A stretch of 64,000 nucleotides of DNA from positions 15,289,272 to 15,353,271 of the forward strand of contig OY755042.1 of the NCBI GenBank assembly GCA_963576565.1, in the 5' to 3' direction. A program made the position numbers and the translations under genes. The notes beneath the pieces were generated by a model that was not told where the DNA came from, did not search any database, and was given only the letters and a program-made list of their open reading frames with translations. Positions 25,901 to 40,900 of the stretch are shown here, in pieces (positions within the stretch are counted from its first letter, which is position 1; each line of letters opens with the position of its first letter). This DNA is from Aspidapion aeneum. Lineage: Eukaryota; Arthropoda; Insecta; Coleoptera; Brentidae.

Positions 25901-28900
25901 TCTAAAAACTTAAATTGATACACTTCAAAACATCAAGACAGCCATGAAAAAGACAATCGCATTGACACAAAAAGTGATGCTATTGTTTTGTCAAATTTAG
26001 TTTTAAGAGTGGTCAAAGATAGTTTTTTCAGAGGATGAAAAACCGGATGTGAATAAATTGTTTTACTCAAATAATGAAAACACATAGCTTGCAACCAGTA
26101 TGATATTCAGTTTCCCGGCGGAAGACAACCAACCCGCCAAATCATATTAAATCCAGTAAACAGATTATTATGGTCAGCAAATAGCCCCTATTTGTCTCCC
26201 CTTGATTTTTTTGTGGGGCTACATAAAAAATAAAGTGTATTACTCGTCGATCTTAAAGGAAATTCCGCGCAAGCTATCAAGCTATTCACAGCAAATGTAT
26301 AAGAATTATTCAAAATTATATCAATAATCAAGGACGCTATGTAGAAAATTACCAATGATGCATTAGATTTTTTTTTTCCAAAAAAATCGTGTTATTTTTT
26401 ATTTTTACTAGCTTGCGGCAACACACAATAATGCGGAGAATCACCGCGGATGGTAAATATTAACAACATTACTTTTTGTGTCAATGCGATTGTCTTTTTC
26501 ATGACCGCCTTAATGTTTTTAAGAGTATCTATATATAATTTAAGTTTTTAAAACTTTGAAATTATATCTCCAAAAGTAACAAACGAAATAATCCCTATAG
26601 ATATATTTTTGAAATCAGGAAGAAAAGATCTATGAAAATCTAAAATAATATATAGGATGTTCAATTTAAAAAAAAACAATGTTAAATTGTGACATTTAGA
26701 ATATTTTTTGACATTATGACTTAAAGATTCTTAAACTTCGTAAAAAATTATGAAACTTTTATATTTAATATATTTTGAAATCTATTCAAATAAACGTTTT
26801 CTATATGATGTAAACATATACGGGAATACCCTGTACGATAAGTCAGATTGGGAACTATGAAAGGAGCATTCTCACATTAATTTGTACATTAGTGTTTTAG
26901 TAAATTTAGTTCAAATATATTTATTATGCTTGTAAATACTTGGCGCTTATTAATTTGTGTTGAGATGGCCTCTTTCATTTCGCATTTTCTGACGGTCTTA
27001 GTCAAACCCGCATGCGATTTGTTTTGTGAAATATTTTTTCTTCCACTGTTCTCACCATGCTTTCTTTTCTTTACCCCATGTTCCTGTAGCCGCCGAATGT
27101 AGCAATGACCTAGACTGCGTCGACCAGAAAGCTTGCCTCAACTTCCAATGTGTTAATCCATGTTCCCTTAGAGGGGCATGTGGTCAAAACGCCATATGCA
27201 AAACTGTTAACCACAGACCGCGCTGTACTTGCCCTGAATGCTATACTGGCTCTGCTAATACGGGTTGCCAACCCGATCAAAAATGTTTAAGTACTCAACC
27301 AAGACCAGCCAGGCCTTTTGCCTGCGAAAAAGATTCTGATTGCGATGAACACTCCGCTTGTAACACAGCAACAAGTGAATGTCAAAACCCATGCGAAAAT
27401 AAAAGTATCAAATGTAAAAACAACAAAAAATGTGAGGTTCATTATCATAGACCAATGTGTGTGTGCAAAAAAGGATTTATGGTTAATGAACGTGGTGAAA
27501 TAGCCTGCGCCGTTGAACACCCGCACTGCATTAATGACAACCAGTGTGCTAATAATACAGCTTGCATAGACCGACAGTGCCAAAATCCTTGCACGGCCAG
27601 CATTCAATCACCTTGTCCCCCAGAAAAAGGTTGCGACGTAATAAATCATAAACCCATATGCATTTGTCTCAAGAACTGCAGTCCTTCTCTTTCTATTTGT
27701 TTGCGAGACAACGGCTGTCCAAAAGATCAAGCATGTAGAGCATATAGATGTGAAAATCCTTGCTCTATGGCAAATTGTCCTGAGGACAGTCCCTGCCGTG
27801 TTGAAGATCATAAACCAATATGTGACTATTGTCCTCCGGGATTTAAAGCAGATGCTAAGTATGGATGCTCCAAAGGTAAACATAACATCAGCTGGATTTG
27901 TTGCATTGAAAACCATGACCTTGCTTTCGTTTACAGTATGCGGTACTAGTCCCATCATCTATACTGCCTTGCTCCTTTCCGCCTCTAAATTATCTATGCT
28001 TATCTATCTTTTTTTAAACGTAAGGTTACGGATTTTTCACACCATTTGATTTTTTGATTGCAGATTGATTTAGTTCTCCTTCGTAATTTGTTTTTAGGTT
28101 CCTCTTAAACAATATTTCGCCTTTTCTTTATGTAAATATTACTTTTATAGATTTGGTTCATATAGCCCAGTCATATTAGGTGAAACAACCTCAAACCCAA
28201 ACTCAAACTTTTAAGAAAATAAATGCATAGTCATTCCTTTAAGCATCTGGGACACATCCCCACATATTCTCCCCTAAAATCCTTCTTGAGGTCTACTAGG
28301 CCCCAAATGTCCTAAAAATAAGTTTTATGCGATATACATAAGTTTTTTTAGAAAATCTCGAGAGGAAAACATGCTAAATCATTTGCTCTATACTATAAAA
28401 TTAAGAATACAACTAACCTAGCATTTTAATATACATAATTGTATTTTTTCTTGGACTGTAGATAAATCTTTAAAATCTTGATAGTTTATAATATTTAGCT
28501 TGTATATCCCCACTTGTACGAAACACCGTGCACTTAATGCGCAAATGTGCATACTTTTATTATATTTAAAATTTCAGCCAAACTGCTATTAATGCAGTTT
28601 TTACAAAATTTTTAACGAAAATAGTGTTTGACTATTAATGTGACATGGGGTTTGAAGAAAATACACGGAACCTGGGGTTCGGTTGAAGGGTTTGAAATCA
28701 TAAACATAGTTTTACCGTATGTCGTCGTATCATAATCTTTCCCCAAATATACATGTATACCTCGATTTATACTAAGAGCTTTGGTTTCTAATCTGCTTGG
28801 TTTTTGGCGGCCTGGGCGAAAACTCATAATATAAAAACCCGAAGATTGCATATTAATTCAAGTACTTGTTAAAACGTTATCCCTTATAAAATAACGCTTA

Positions 28901-31900
28901 TATTCCATTTATTTTGTCTAAACCGCTTTGTTTAAGTTTAGTCAAACACTATTTTTTCTAAAATGTTAGTTAAAATTGTTTTAATATTAGTTTAAAGTTG
29001 AATTTTTTTAAATACGCTTTGTTTTCTCTTACAGTTCTTACTTCTACAAAAACATATTTTCAAAAATCTCAGTGGTGGTCAGGCTGGTATGGATCATTGT
29101 CCTAACCTTTACTTAAAGTGGTTTAACTTTAAAAAAAGGAAAACTATGCAAGTGGGGATCAAGCATTTTAAAACAAGTTACCTACAGGGCGAGGCAAAAA
29201 TAAAATAAATAAAAAAATGTATGTCATTCATTTTTTTATGCTAGGTTAGGTTACAGGTACAGACCAAATAATTTCGCATATTTTTTCTCTTATTAGTTTA
29301 GTTATTAGTTTTCAACAAAATCGCAAAATATTAATTTTTAGGACATTTGAGGTGTTATATCTAGTATAGAAGGATTTTGGCGAAGAATATGTGGGAATGT
29401 GTCCCAGATGCTAAGGAATAAGTATGCTCAAATTCAACTTGCACCTAGTTGTTTAGGTTTTTTTCTTGTTTGACTGGGCTAATACAATTTAAGTTTCCTC
29501 TGTTTATAAACCTCAGCTTATAGTAGTGCAATGCATAGTTAATCTCTAAACCATTATTATGCTTTGTTATTTGAAAATTGTCTGATATTACGACGGCCTT
29601 TCTTTATAGATGTTCAGTGTCGATCCCATTCCGAATGTGCGCCACAACAAGCATGTATTAATAAGTTATGTCAGAACCCCTGTTTAGTTCAAAACCCTTG
29701 CACCCAATCTCAAGATTGCCAAGTACAAGATCATCAGCCTGTATGCGCAAAAGGTATAGGAATTATATTTTTATTGGTTTTTCGTGTTTCTAATGTATTT
29801 TTATATTTTAGTTTGCCAGTGCCAAACTGATCATGATTGCGGGCACACCAACTATAAATGTGACGGTTGTCATTGCGTCTTGGGTAAGTCGGTAGTTACA
29901 TAATTAAATAATGCATCATACATTAATTTTCTAGATTCCTGTAACTTTGAGTACGTTATAAAGCAGTACCTAAGGGTTAATTTTAAACAAAGATTTTTAA
30001 AGCTGATTTTGTATTATAGAATATACTTAAATTTCTACTACAGTAAACAATTTTTTGTTAAACATTATATTAAAGCTTAGGTTGCTTATAATCCTGCAAA
30101 AATTAAAGTACCGCTAGTTTTTTAGCAAAAAACGTGGGATTTTAAAACATTACTTAGACAGGACAGTCAGGGGTGATCTAAAATGTTAAAATTTCCATAT
30201 GTTAAAAGTCCCATATGATGAGCGATCTTTTCGAAAAATTACAGCGGTAATTGCACAGTAGCAAAAATTATTGCAGTGTAGGTTCTTTAAACTGTTAGGT
30301 ATTTGTTTCTTAAAATAAAATATGGTTGCTACCTCTTATTATTCGTGAAATATTCAAATAAATTACATTCGTGCTGCAAAATCAACTAGATAATTTTTGT
30401 GCTCAACGTCTTTTTTTACAAATTGCAATAATTTGTTTTTACATTTTGCCAAAATGAACTATTGTAATTAAAAAAAACACGTTCTATTCAAAAATTATCG
30501 ATAATTTATTTTAACTTTACTGCCAAGTAGTTAAAATAAATAAAGCAAAGTTGTAGTAGTTTTTGAAATCGGAAAGAAATGAAGAAGAAGACTGAACTTA
30601 TTTATTTTTTGTATACAGAAAAACCTAATAAAAATCCTAAAAGAAGGACAAAATTGGTGCAATTTCATATGCCATTTACTTTTTCGAGGGATCCGTTCAT
30701 AAAAAAATCATCTTTATATTACGGATTGCCTTTAGTGCAACTCAATAAAGATTTATTCTGGCCGCTAGACTACTGTGACTCAGATATATTACTGTGTTAA
30801 AGCAAATTGACTATAAGTTCGAGTTTTCTTAGGTTAGGCTTATTCTATTTATTTTACTCGACCTCTTGCATAAAATGTTAAACCTTATTGTAACCAAAAT
30901 ATTTTATTTACTTTGTGAGTCTATATTACATTATTGATTTATAGAAGAACCAAGACATCCTGGATATTTGCCGCCTACAACTTGTGACTCACATACCGGG
31001 GCTTGCTCCCAAGGTAAGTCATCTTAAAATAAATAATTAAAATTATGGCGTGACTATAGTTTCGTTTCAATTAAAGTTTAATACCTAATCCGATTAAGGC
31101 CATTTAAAAGTCAATTTGTTTTCTTATTGGATTTTTTGACAAAACTAAGAAATATAGTCACGCTAAAGAGTGTTGCTGTTTTTACCATCCATTCATTCCA
31201 TATTCCTATCCCTTCACCACATTAAAGAAAAAGCCACAAGAACTGGTTTTCATTATGAATGTTATTCAGAAGTTTCAGGAAGAGAACCATCAAGAACATG
31301 GAATCCGTCTAAAATACTTTTATTGTATGCATATTATACAAACATCTAACTGTATATTCTTCCTAATACCTCTAAAAACATGTACATTTTGTAAGAAAAA
31401 GCAACACCTTTTGTGTTTATTTCATTAGTTAAGCAATTTTGCAAGCAATCATCAAACAGGACTGAAAATATCATTTTAAGTGAACTTTATACTTGTTTCA
31501 CTTCTATTTCTATTTCTTATAGAATTATGGTGTTCTGTAGATATTTAGGTGCATGATGTATTGGTGATGGGTTGGGGCTTTGCTATTGATGCTTTTTTGC
31601 TTTTTCCAACGCATGCTGGAAACATCACAGATTCACAGAGAAAGTTTTAAACTTAATATGTTTACTCACATGTAATTATTTGTTTAAATAACAGATATGG
31701 TCACCACACCAGAAACACTAACCGAAACACAAACAATACCCCCAATAATAATTGCTGCTGCCTCTACTTTAACATATAACCAAGAAACTACCATGGAAGT
31801 GGAAAGCACAACGCCGTTTGTATATAGTGAAATATCTAAATTTAACAAACAATATTTCGATGCTGAAACTACTATTAATTTGGACGTTCAAAAAACTTCA

Positions 31901-34900
31901 ACAGAAGGTATTACATTAGTTTATCCAGAGACAGAAGTTCCTGAAAGCTATATAACAGTTACTCCCCAATACCCGGAACTGCGCACCGAAATTAAAACTA
32001 GTACACTTAAACACGAGAAAATTCAAAATCTCACTGAAAGCCCCTTGATCACTGAAAAAAATTTAGAACGGACAACCTTTTTTGGATTGCCATCTTCTGA
32101 AAGCTCAACAAAGAAAGAGCTTCAAAGGCCAGTTTATAGTGCGACTACAACGACCACACCTACTCAATATAAACCCCAGTCTTATACACCTACTAAACCT
32201 CTTATTGAGAGACATGAAGCTACAACATTTATCCCAATAGACCAAAAAGAAACTGAAAAAGATAGTGTTCAACCTATTTTTAAGGAAACCACTCCAGTAA
32301 CTAGTATAGTTACTGAATATATATCGGACAAAACAATTGACGTTTTCGAAAGTCATTCAGAAACCCCTATTGAATTTCAACAAGGATCTATGTTTACACA
32401 AACTACAAGCGCATCCCGAACTAACATTAAAACTAGACCAGAGATTGTTTCTACTGAGAAAAATATTGGTTACTCCACACACGGATTATATTCTACTACT
32501 ACTGAATATGAAATAACTACAAACTCTTCTTTAAACGTAGAATCAAGGGAGGGTTCTAATGAGTTTAACGTCTCCCTAACCAATTTTACGGAATCAATAT
32601 TGCAAACGCCTACTATGAAAACTACTGAAAGATCTGCACAGAAACCAATAAGTTTTACCCAAAATCAAATCATTACGGAACTAATTGATCAAACTACTCT
32701 AAAAACTGCGCCAGTTACATTAGAGTTTCCAGATTCTCTTATCACTGGTAAGTTTGATGATATCGAAAATCAGCAATCTACAAGCATTCAAGATGATAAC
32801 AGGGAAAAAGGCCTGTATACTACAAAGTCATATTTAGAATCTACGCTTGATGTAACAGCAGAATCAAGATTAGACTATACTACCAAAATTGTGCAAACTG
32901 ATTACACAATGGTGTTACCAAAAACTGTTAGCGTAGTAGGATTTGATACTAAAACCAAAACAGAAACAGCAACAGAACAGAAAGTTTCCTTACCAACAAC
33001 TAAGAATGATAAAGTAACTACTGATCTGTTTATGGAAAATGACAAAGATACAACTTTAATTTCTTCGACTCAGATATATGAACATGGCTCTTCCACAGAA
33101 ATGCCTAAAGAAACAGCTACAAAAGATTTAACTATCAAGAAGACTCAAGCTGGTGTTACGGCTGAAACCACATTAGCTGAGAAGAGTGTTACCCCTACAA
33201 GCACTCAAGATGATAACAGGGTAAAAGGCCTGTATACTACAAAGTCATATTTAGAATCTACGCTTGATGTAACAGCAGAATCAAGATTAGACTATACTAC
33301 CAAAATTGTGCAAACTGATTACACAATGGTGTTACCAAAAACTGTTAGCGTAGTAGGATTTGATACTAAAACCAAAACAGAAACAGCAACAGAACAGAAA
33401 GTTTCCTTACCAACAACTAAGAATGATAAAGTAACTACTGATCTGTTTATGGAAAATGACAAAGATACAACTTTAATTTCTTCGACTCAGATATATGAAC
33501 ATGGCTCTTCCACAGAAATGCCTAAAGAAACAGCTACAAAAGATTTAACTATCAAGAAGACTCAAGCTGGTGTTACGGCTGAAACCACATTAGCTGAGAA
33601 GAGTGTTACCCCTACTCTTACCTACTCAACAGCTGGAAATACTTTTATTACTCAGCTTTCTCCAAAAGCAACAAAAATGCCCACCACGAGTAGCGGGATG
33701 GTGCTTTCTACTGGGACAGCATTAAATTTAATAACTACGCCTAAATTTATTATCAACAAGAATGGTGATTTTATAGAACCTAAACATGGTACATCTAATA
33801 TTGAAGCTGAAGGGATAACCACAGAAATTATTACTTCTAGCACACCTTTACCTATAAATACCGAAACAGAACCTTTTAAAAGCTCCCCTGCATCTTCTGT
33901 AACATTTAATTTTGAGTCAACTAAGAGAACCGCTTTAAGCGAATCAATAGAAAATGTTGCAATTTTCACTTTGCCATTTACTACTCAAGAACCGAATTCA
34001 CCAACTGGCGTAAGTGAAATTCATACAATTAATAATAAAATCACTACAACTTTATCACCTAATATCCAAGACATATCTATTATGTCAGAAGAAGGTTTAG
34101 GAAGCGAAATAGGTATAACCACTGGTAAGTCCAGTACAACATCATTTAGTGGTTCCGATTCAAGTACAACAACTGGATATAAAAAAAGTACTAAAATAAC
34201 TACAAGTCCATCATCTACTATCCAAGATGAATTTGAAATCAATACCAATATAGCTAAAACGGAAACGCCAATAAAACAAACATCTACTACAGAATTCACA
34301 TCTATTTCAGAAGAAGGTGTTAAAGGACGCTCCACAATTACAACCACTAGTAAGTCAATTCAAACTACTACGCCATTCTCTACCCAAGAGTCGGCTACAA
34401 CTGTCGTTTTTGAAAATACAATGGGTAATGAAATTACTACAAGTTTATCATCTAGTACCGAAGAAGAGAATTTAGTTCAAACTGGCACAGCTAGAACACA
34501 TACGACAATAGAAAAATTATCTACTACAGGATTTACATTTATTATGCCAGAAGAAGGTGTTAGTGCCATAATTAAAACCACAAATAAGTCCAGCAAAATG
34601 ACTACGCCATTAACTACTTACAAATTAACAACAACCACCGACGTGTTTGAAGCAGGTAAGCCAGTAGAACAGAAAACCAGTACAATAAGTAATGAAATGA
34701 CTACCAGTTTATCATTTAATACTGAAGAAGAATATAAAATTAAAACGGAGTTAGCTGTAACGGAAACGCCAATAGAAGAAGAAACGTCTAGTACAGGACT
34801 TACGTCTATCGTGCCTAAAGAAACTTTAAGAGGAATGGGAATAGTTACAACTACTAGTAAGTCTGACCAAATTACTACTCCATTCACTACTTACGAATCA

Positions 34901-37900
34901 ACTACACAAACCGGGATATTTGAAACAGGTTTACCCGTAAAACAGAAAACTTATACAATAAGTAGTGAATTTACTACAAGTTTACCATTCACCACCAAAG
35001 AAGAATATATAGTTAATACTAGCACAGCTAAAACGGAAATGCCAACAGAAGAAGAATTTACCTCTATCATGCCAGAAAAAGGTGTTAGTGAGAGCGTTAT
35101 AATTACGACCACGAGTAAGTCCAGCCAAATCACTATTCCATTAACTATTCATGAATCAACAACAGCTCACGTATTTAAAACAGATATACCAGTAGAAAAG
35201 AAAACTTTTACAATAGATACTAAAATGACTACAAGTTTACCATTAACTACGGAAGAAGATTATAAAATTAGAATGGGCGTAGCCAAAACGGAAAGGCCGA
35301 TAAAGGAAGAAGCATCGAGTACGGGAGATACATCTATCATGCCAGAAAAAGATGTAACAGGCATCGGCAAAGTTACAACTACTATTAAGACTAGTCAAAT
35401 TAGTACGCCCATCCCTACTCACGAATCAACTTTAATTGACTTATTTAAAACAGGTGTACCAGAAAAACCTAAAACATATACAACACGTAATAAAATTACT
35501 ACTTTACCATCTACTACCGAAGTAGGATATAAAATTAAAACTGGAACAACTAAAACAGATATGTCAACCGAAGAATTATCTACCCTGGGATTTAAATCTA
35601 TCATGCCAGAACAAGGTGTAAGAGGAAATGGTATAATTACAACCACTAAGTCCAGTCAAGTTACTACGCCAGTAAAACAGAAAACTTATACAATAAGTAA
35701 TGAATTGCCTACAAGTTTATCACCTACTACTATCCCAGGAGAATATAAAATCAAAACCAGCACAGCTACAACAGAAACACCAATAGGAGAAAAAACATCT
35801 ACGACAGGATTTACATCTTTCATGTCAGAAGAAGGTGTACGAGTAAGCGATATGATTGTAACCACTAGTAAATCCAATCAAATGACTACAACTTTAGAAT
35901 CAATTACTAAAGAAAAAGAAGAATCACAGGTGAGTACAAGTAGCAGCTTCATTATTACAGAAATGCAGACTAACCAAGAAAGTGGGACAGATACTGCAGC
36001 AATTAAAACTGAATTCCCAATAGAAGAAGAAACCAGAAAAATGTTATCTACAAATCATGAAAGTGTAACAGGATCAACAACTGTTCGGGGAATGGCATTA
36101 GAAACTGGTACCACAACCAGTGAATTTAATCTAATTAGTACTACTTTAGAGGCAAACCATATACCGATGGACAGTAAAACTACAGAATCAAATGTTGTAA
36201 GTACGAGTAAAGGTACAACGGTATTGCCATTGGGTACTCAACAGACGCAGTTTAAGCAAATAACAAGTGATTTCACACCAACCTCTGAATCAAATATTTT
36301 GCCAATAGATAGTAAAACTACAGAATCAAATGTTGTAAGTACGAGTAAAGGTACAACGAAAACGGAGTCTACTACGTATGAAACTACAAGTGAAAATGAA
36401 ATCAGTGCAACTTTGATTCCGACTACTTCAAATGAACCAAGTAGCACAACTTTTGACTTAGGTATAGAACCAATTTCTACAACATTACCATTGAGTACTC
36501 AGCAGACGCAGTTTGAGCCAATAACAAGTGATCTTAGACCAACCTCTGAATCAAATATTTTGCCAATAGATGGTAAAACTACTGAATCAAAAGGAACTAT
36601 AATAAGTACGAGTGAAAATCTAATTACCACTTTAGCATCTACTACGTACGAAAAAGATGAATTAGGTACCAGCATTTTTGATACTGGAGTACAAGACGTA
36701 ACAACCGGTAACTTTAAAATAATCAGCACGACTTCTGACTTGGGCATAGAACCAATGTCTACGCTTGCTAGTAAAGAGACGCGATTGGGACCAGAAACAA
36801 CAAGTGAATTTACGCCCAGTGATACAACTGCTCGGCCAAATATTACACCAATGGAAAGCAAAACAACAGCATCAAGTGAAACGATGACAAGTACAAGTAG
36901 TAGTGCAATGACCACAATATTTTCATCTACTATTCAAGAAAGAGGTAAATCTAGCAACGGAGTAATTAGTACAGAGATAAAAAATGAAGAGGGAACAACA
37001 ATTAGTGAGTTAAAGCACATCGACACAACTGTTACTGCGAGTGTTACACCATGGGAAAGTAAAAATACAGACTCCGAAGAAACTATGAACAGTGTCACTC
37101 TTAGTACAATAAAAACTGCTCAGGAAACAGTATCAACACATTTACCATTCACTACCCAAAAAGGAGGTGAAACCAGACCAAATATGGCTAAATCCAATAC
37201 CACGATGGAACAAGAAATATCGTCTGCCGTTACCATGACAACAACATGGATATCAACTACTAAGGAAATAAGTAAAACAGGATCAGATGTGGACAAAAAG
37301 AATACACCTAATAGTACAATAACCACAAATTGGCCTTTTACCACAAAATATGAAAATACAACTCCCGTATTTAATACAGGAATGCAATTGGGACATGAAA
37401 TAACAACAAGCAATATTATTACTACAGATTTATTATCAACCATTCAAGAAGAAGATGTAAGTGAAACCATTATAATTGGTACAGAAGGTTCTTCTAAAAA
37501 ACAAACTACAACTGGTCAATTTCAAACAAAAATTCCAAGTTTTGAAACATATACTCAAGAAGTAGAATCAAGAGAAACACCAGAAATAATTACAAATAAT
37601 GGGGAAAATGCCACAGATAAAGCAGTTACTGAAACTACAGAAGAAACCGTAAGGACAACCACCAAATTTTTAGGGGTTGAAACTACTACGCAAAATTTTA
37701 TTCCAAAAGTTTTAACAGGCACCCAACAAACAACTGAAAACATATTGACAGCGACTACAACGTTAGAAAGTGCAGGTAAAAAGTTTAAGGACGTTACTAA
37801 TGAAATTCCTACGACGGAATTGATTGCAAATGCAGAGGTTGAACTTACTGAAAGTAGTACAGGTATTACACAAATCGTTTTGTTTGAGACTACTATAACT

Positions 37901-40900
37901 ACGACACCACTTTTTGTATACGACCCAAAAGACGTAATATCGGTTAAAAATTTTACACAACAGATACAAAATGACACTGTTACATGTCTCTCTGATGACG
38001 AATGCGAAGACGAAGAGGTGTGTCTGTTTAAGAGCTGTATAAAAGTGTGCTCGTTGGGCTCCTTATGCGCCGATAATGCCAAATGTCTTGCCGAAAACCA
38101 CGCAGCTGATTGCGTATGCCCACCCTATCATTACGGGGATCCTCATAGGATATGTTTTCCAGGTATAATACTTTAGTAAATAGATTTTTTCAATTCTTTA
38201 GATTTTTTCCAACCCTGCCTACTTTTAAACATACAAGTTATAAATATTTGTAAATTTTATACATAGTGGGATATTTTAACATAACAGCATTTCTCGATAA
38301 TACGCATATATTATAAATCGTCTGGAATAAAACTAAGACATTTTTTTATATTTACAAGTAAACAAAACGCAGATACAAAACAACATGAGCAAGATATAAT
38401 TTTGAATTAATTTAATGCAAAAGTTGTTCCGCAAATAATGTTTTGTATTGAAATAAGTAATATGGGAGGTCAAACGAATTTAAAAAAGTTCGAATAACTT
38501 TGGTCAAAACTTTGTGTCGGTTTATTTTGAGGATTAAACAAAAATGATGAATATGATATCGTGGAATAATTTTTTTTATTTGAGATCATGTCATGTTCAT
38601 CTTTTTGAGAAAAATGAGAAAGTACTTGTATTAAGTTTACGGCTTCCTACAGGCCCCTTTTTATTTAACGGTAAAAAGTAACAGCAGTTTTAATAGCATT
38701 CTTTTTTGTGATTTAAAAATAAACCAGACTAAGTAAAAACTTTGACAAACTTATGTTTTTAAAAAATTTTCATATTCAATTTTTACCATTTTTGTGACAT
38801 GCCTTCACAAAATTATGAATGTCTTTGTGTGATGTTTAATGATATAAAAAGCGAAAAACAATAACTGTCAACTTTGATACCCTAGATCTTGAAAACAAAA
38901 AGTTTTGTATTTTTTGATTTTTCTTACATTCGTCTCGACATCGACAAAGAAAGATGATAGTTGTAAAAGTGACGGAGCGGTCCGAAGGCAAAATACAATA
39001 ATATTTCCTTTATGTACAACGAACTTTTAATTACAAATTTTGCTGTCGACATATCGCACCTCCAAAAGTACAAAAAAAGACTTAACTCAAAAAGTACAAC
39101 ATTTCAAGAAACGCAAATAACTTAAAAAAGAAATAAAAGGCATACTTGTGCATAAAACTTGAGTTTGAAAACTTTCTGCTAGGCGAAAGGTAGAATTTTG
39201 TTTTATTTTTAAAAAATATTTCATTAAAAAAAATTAACTTTGTTTTGTGTCTCAGCGTTAGTCTTAAATGTGAAGTGTATTTTGTGTTAGTCTTTTTACA
39301 ATCACAGTATGAACGTTTGTATATTTCTTTTACTTTATATGTAATTTTAGATAATTTTTTATTATTTATAAGAAAAAATTGTTGTTTCTTGAAACCATAA
39401 GCAATATTTTTTGTAAAATTTTTTGACTTGTCTTATCTACAATTTTGTAGCCGAAAAGATTAATAAATATTCTATTCTATTCTATTCTAACTGACAATAG
39501 GTTTTTTGTAACTTTTAATTTTTTATATATAAATCTAGTTCTAAAGATGATTTAACAATTTCTTTTTGGGATGCTTATTAGGAAATGTTTTTTCTAAGAA
39601 AATTGTTAATTTTTTTAAGAAAAAAAATTAGGCCTGAATGACTAAAGTGACTTAGTAAAGCCCTTTCCGGTCACATGATCGAGATTTTGCTATTATTTTA
39701 TTACCAATCGATATGTAGCTCTGCTGTACTTCAGATTTTGGCAAAAACTCTCAATTTTTTGAGTTAGATATTTGTAGTTTTGGGGTGCGAATTATTCTTA
39801 ACCTCAAAATAAGTAATATCTTCGTCCGAGTCCGACGAAATCATATTCAAGTTTTATTCAAAAATTTCTGTCCATTGTATTATATCCATTTCAATATAAA
39901 ATATTATTTTTATAACGATTTGTATATTAGCATTGTCGTAAAATTTTATTTTGATAAAAATATTTCTGAAAATTAAAATATTTACAATGAGTTTTTGTAA
40001 ATCTTCTTATTGTTTGCTGCGTTATTCATTTAAAAATGTTACATAGTTTTTATGAAAATAAATCCTATATTTTAATATCTCCAATAATATTATAAAGATT
40101 GCGTTTTTTCGACAAATGTTTGCAAGTTTGTTTAAAAATATTGCATGTTCTTGGTCAGTGGTCAAAATAATTACGTCTGTAAATACTTTAAAATATCAGT
40201 CCTTTTTGTACGATAATAATATACGTTAGTTTATTTCCTTGCAGTGTACTAATTTACTAATTCAAATAACTTCTAATTAGAACCACCTAGTGAGCGAGCT
40301 CATAAACCTTGCAAGTCTGACACCGACTGCTACGAGATGGAGGCATGTTACTTAGGCCTCTGTCAAGATCCTTGTGAGTTTACAAATGCCTGTGCAAAAA
40401 GTGCTCGTTGCCAAGCAAAAATGCACAGACCCATTTGTACTTGTCCAAGTGGATTTGAAGGAAATCCTGCGGTTAACTGCTTCAAATCGGCAACAAGTAA
40501 GATATTGTACAGTTTATGTTCTACTAAACTTTAATCTTGTTAAAATAATAAAAATTAAAAAAATAACTTTACTGTTTTAACATTAACAGAGGCTTATTTT
40601 GCGGGCTTGTATAATAACCATTTTTCGCCAATATTTTTTTTTATTGAAATATATTTTAAAAATTGTTTCTAAGAATAACATAAAAAAATTTAAAATAAAT
40701 TTAATTTCCGGCGCTAAACCAAATAAACTCCCCTAAATAATCTTAGCGAGAAATGGTGACTACATGTTCGCGAAATAGGACATAATACAACGTTAATTAT
40801 GATATTTTTTAAGATGTTCCTATTTTGTATCATTATTATACATAGCAAATTTATGTTTGTTTTCTATTATCTTGTTTTTCATTTTATTATTATCATTTCC

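Noticed and set aside
30579..30800. 73-codon plus-strand open frame in intron 12
   Set aside because: No cysteine pattern, no splice signals, no recognisable domain; an open stretch of that length is expected by chance in AT-rich DNA.
33652..38082. Long Val/Leu-rich minus-strand open frames across the mucin exon
   Set aside because: They are the antisense of Thr/Ser codons (ACT/AGT read backwards gives Val/Leu/Thr), so stops are rare by composition; the sense frame is supported by repeats and splice sites.
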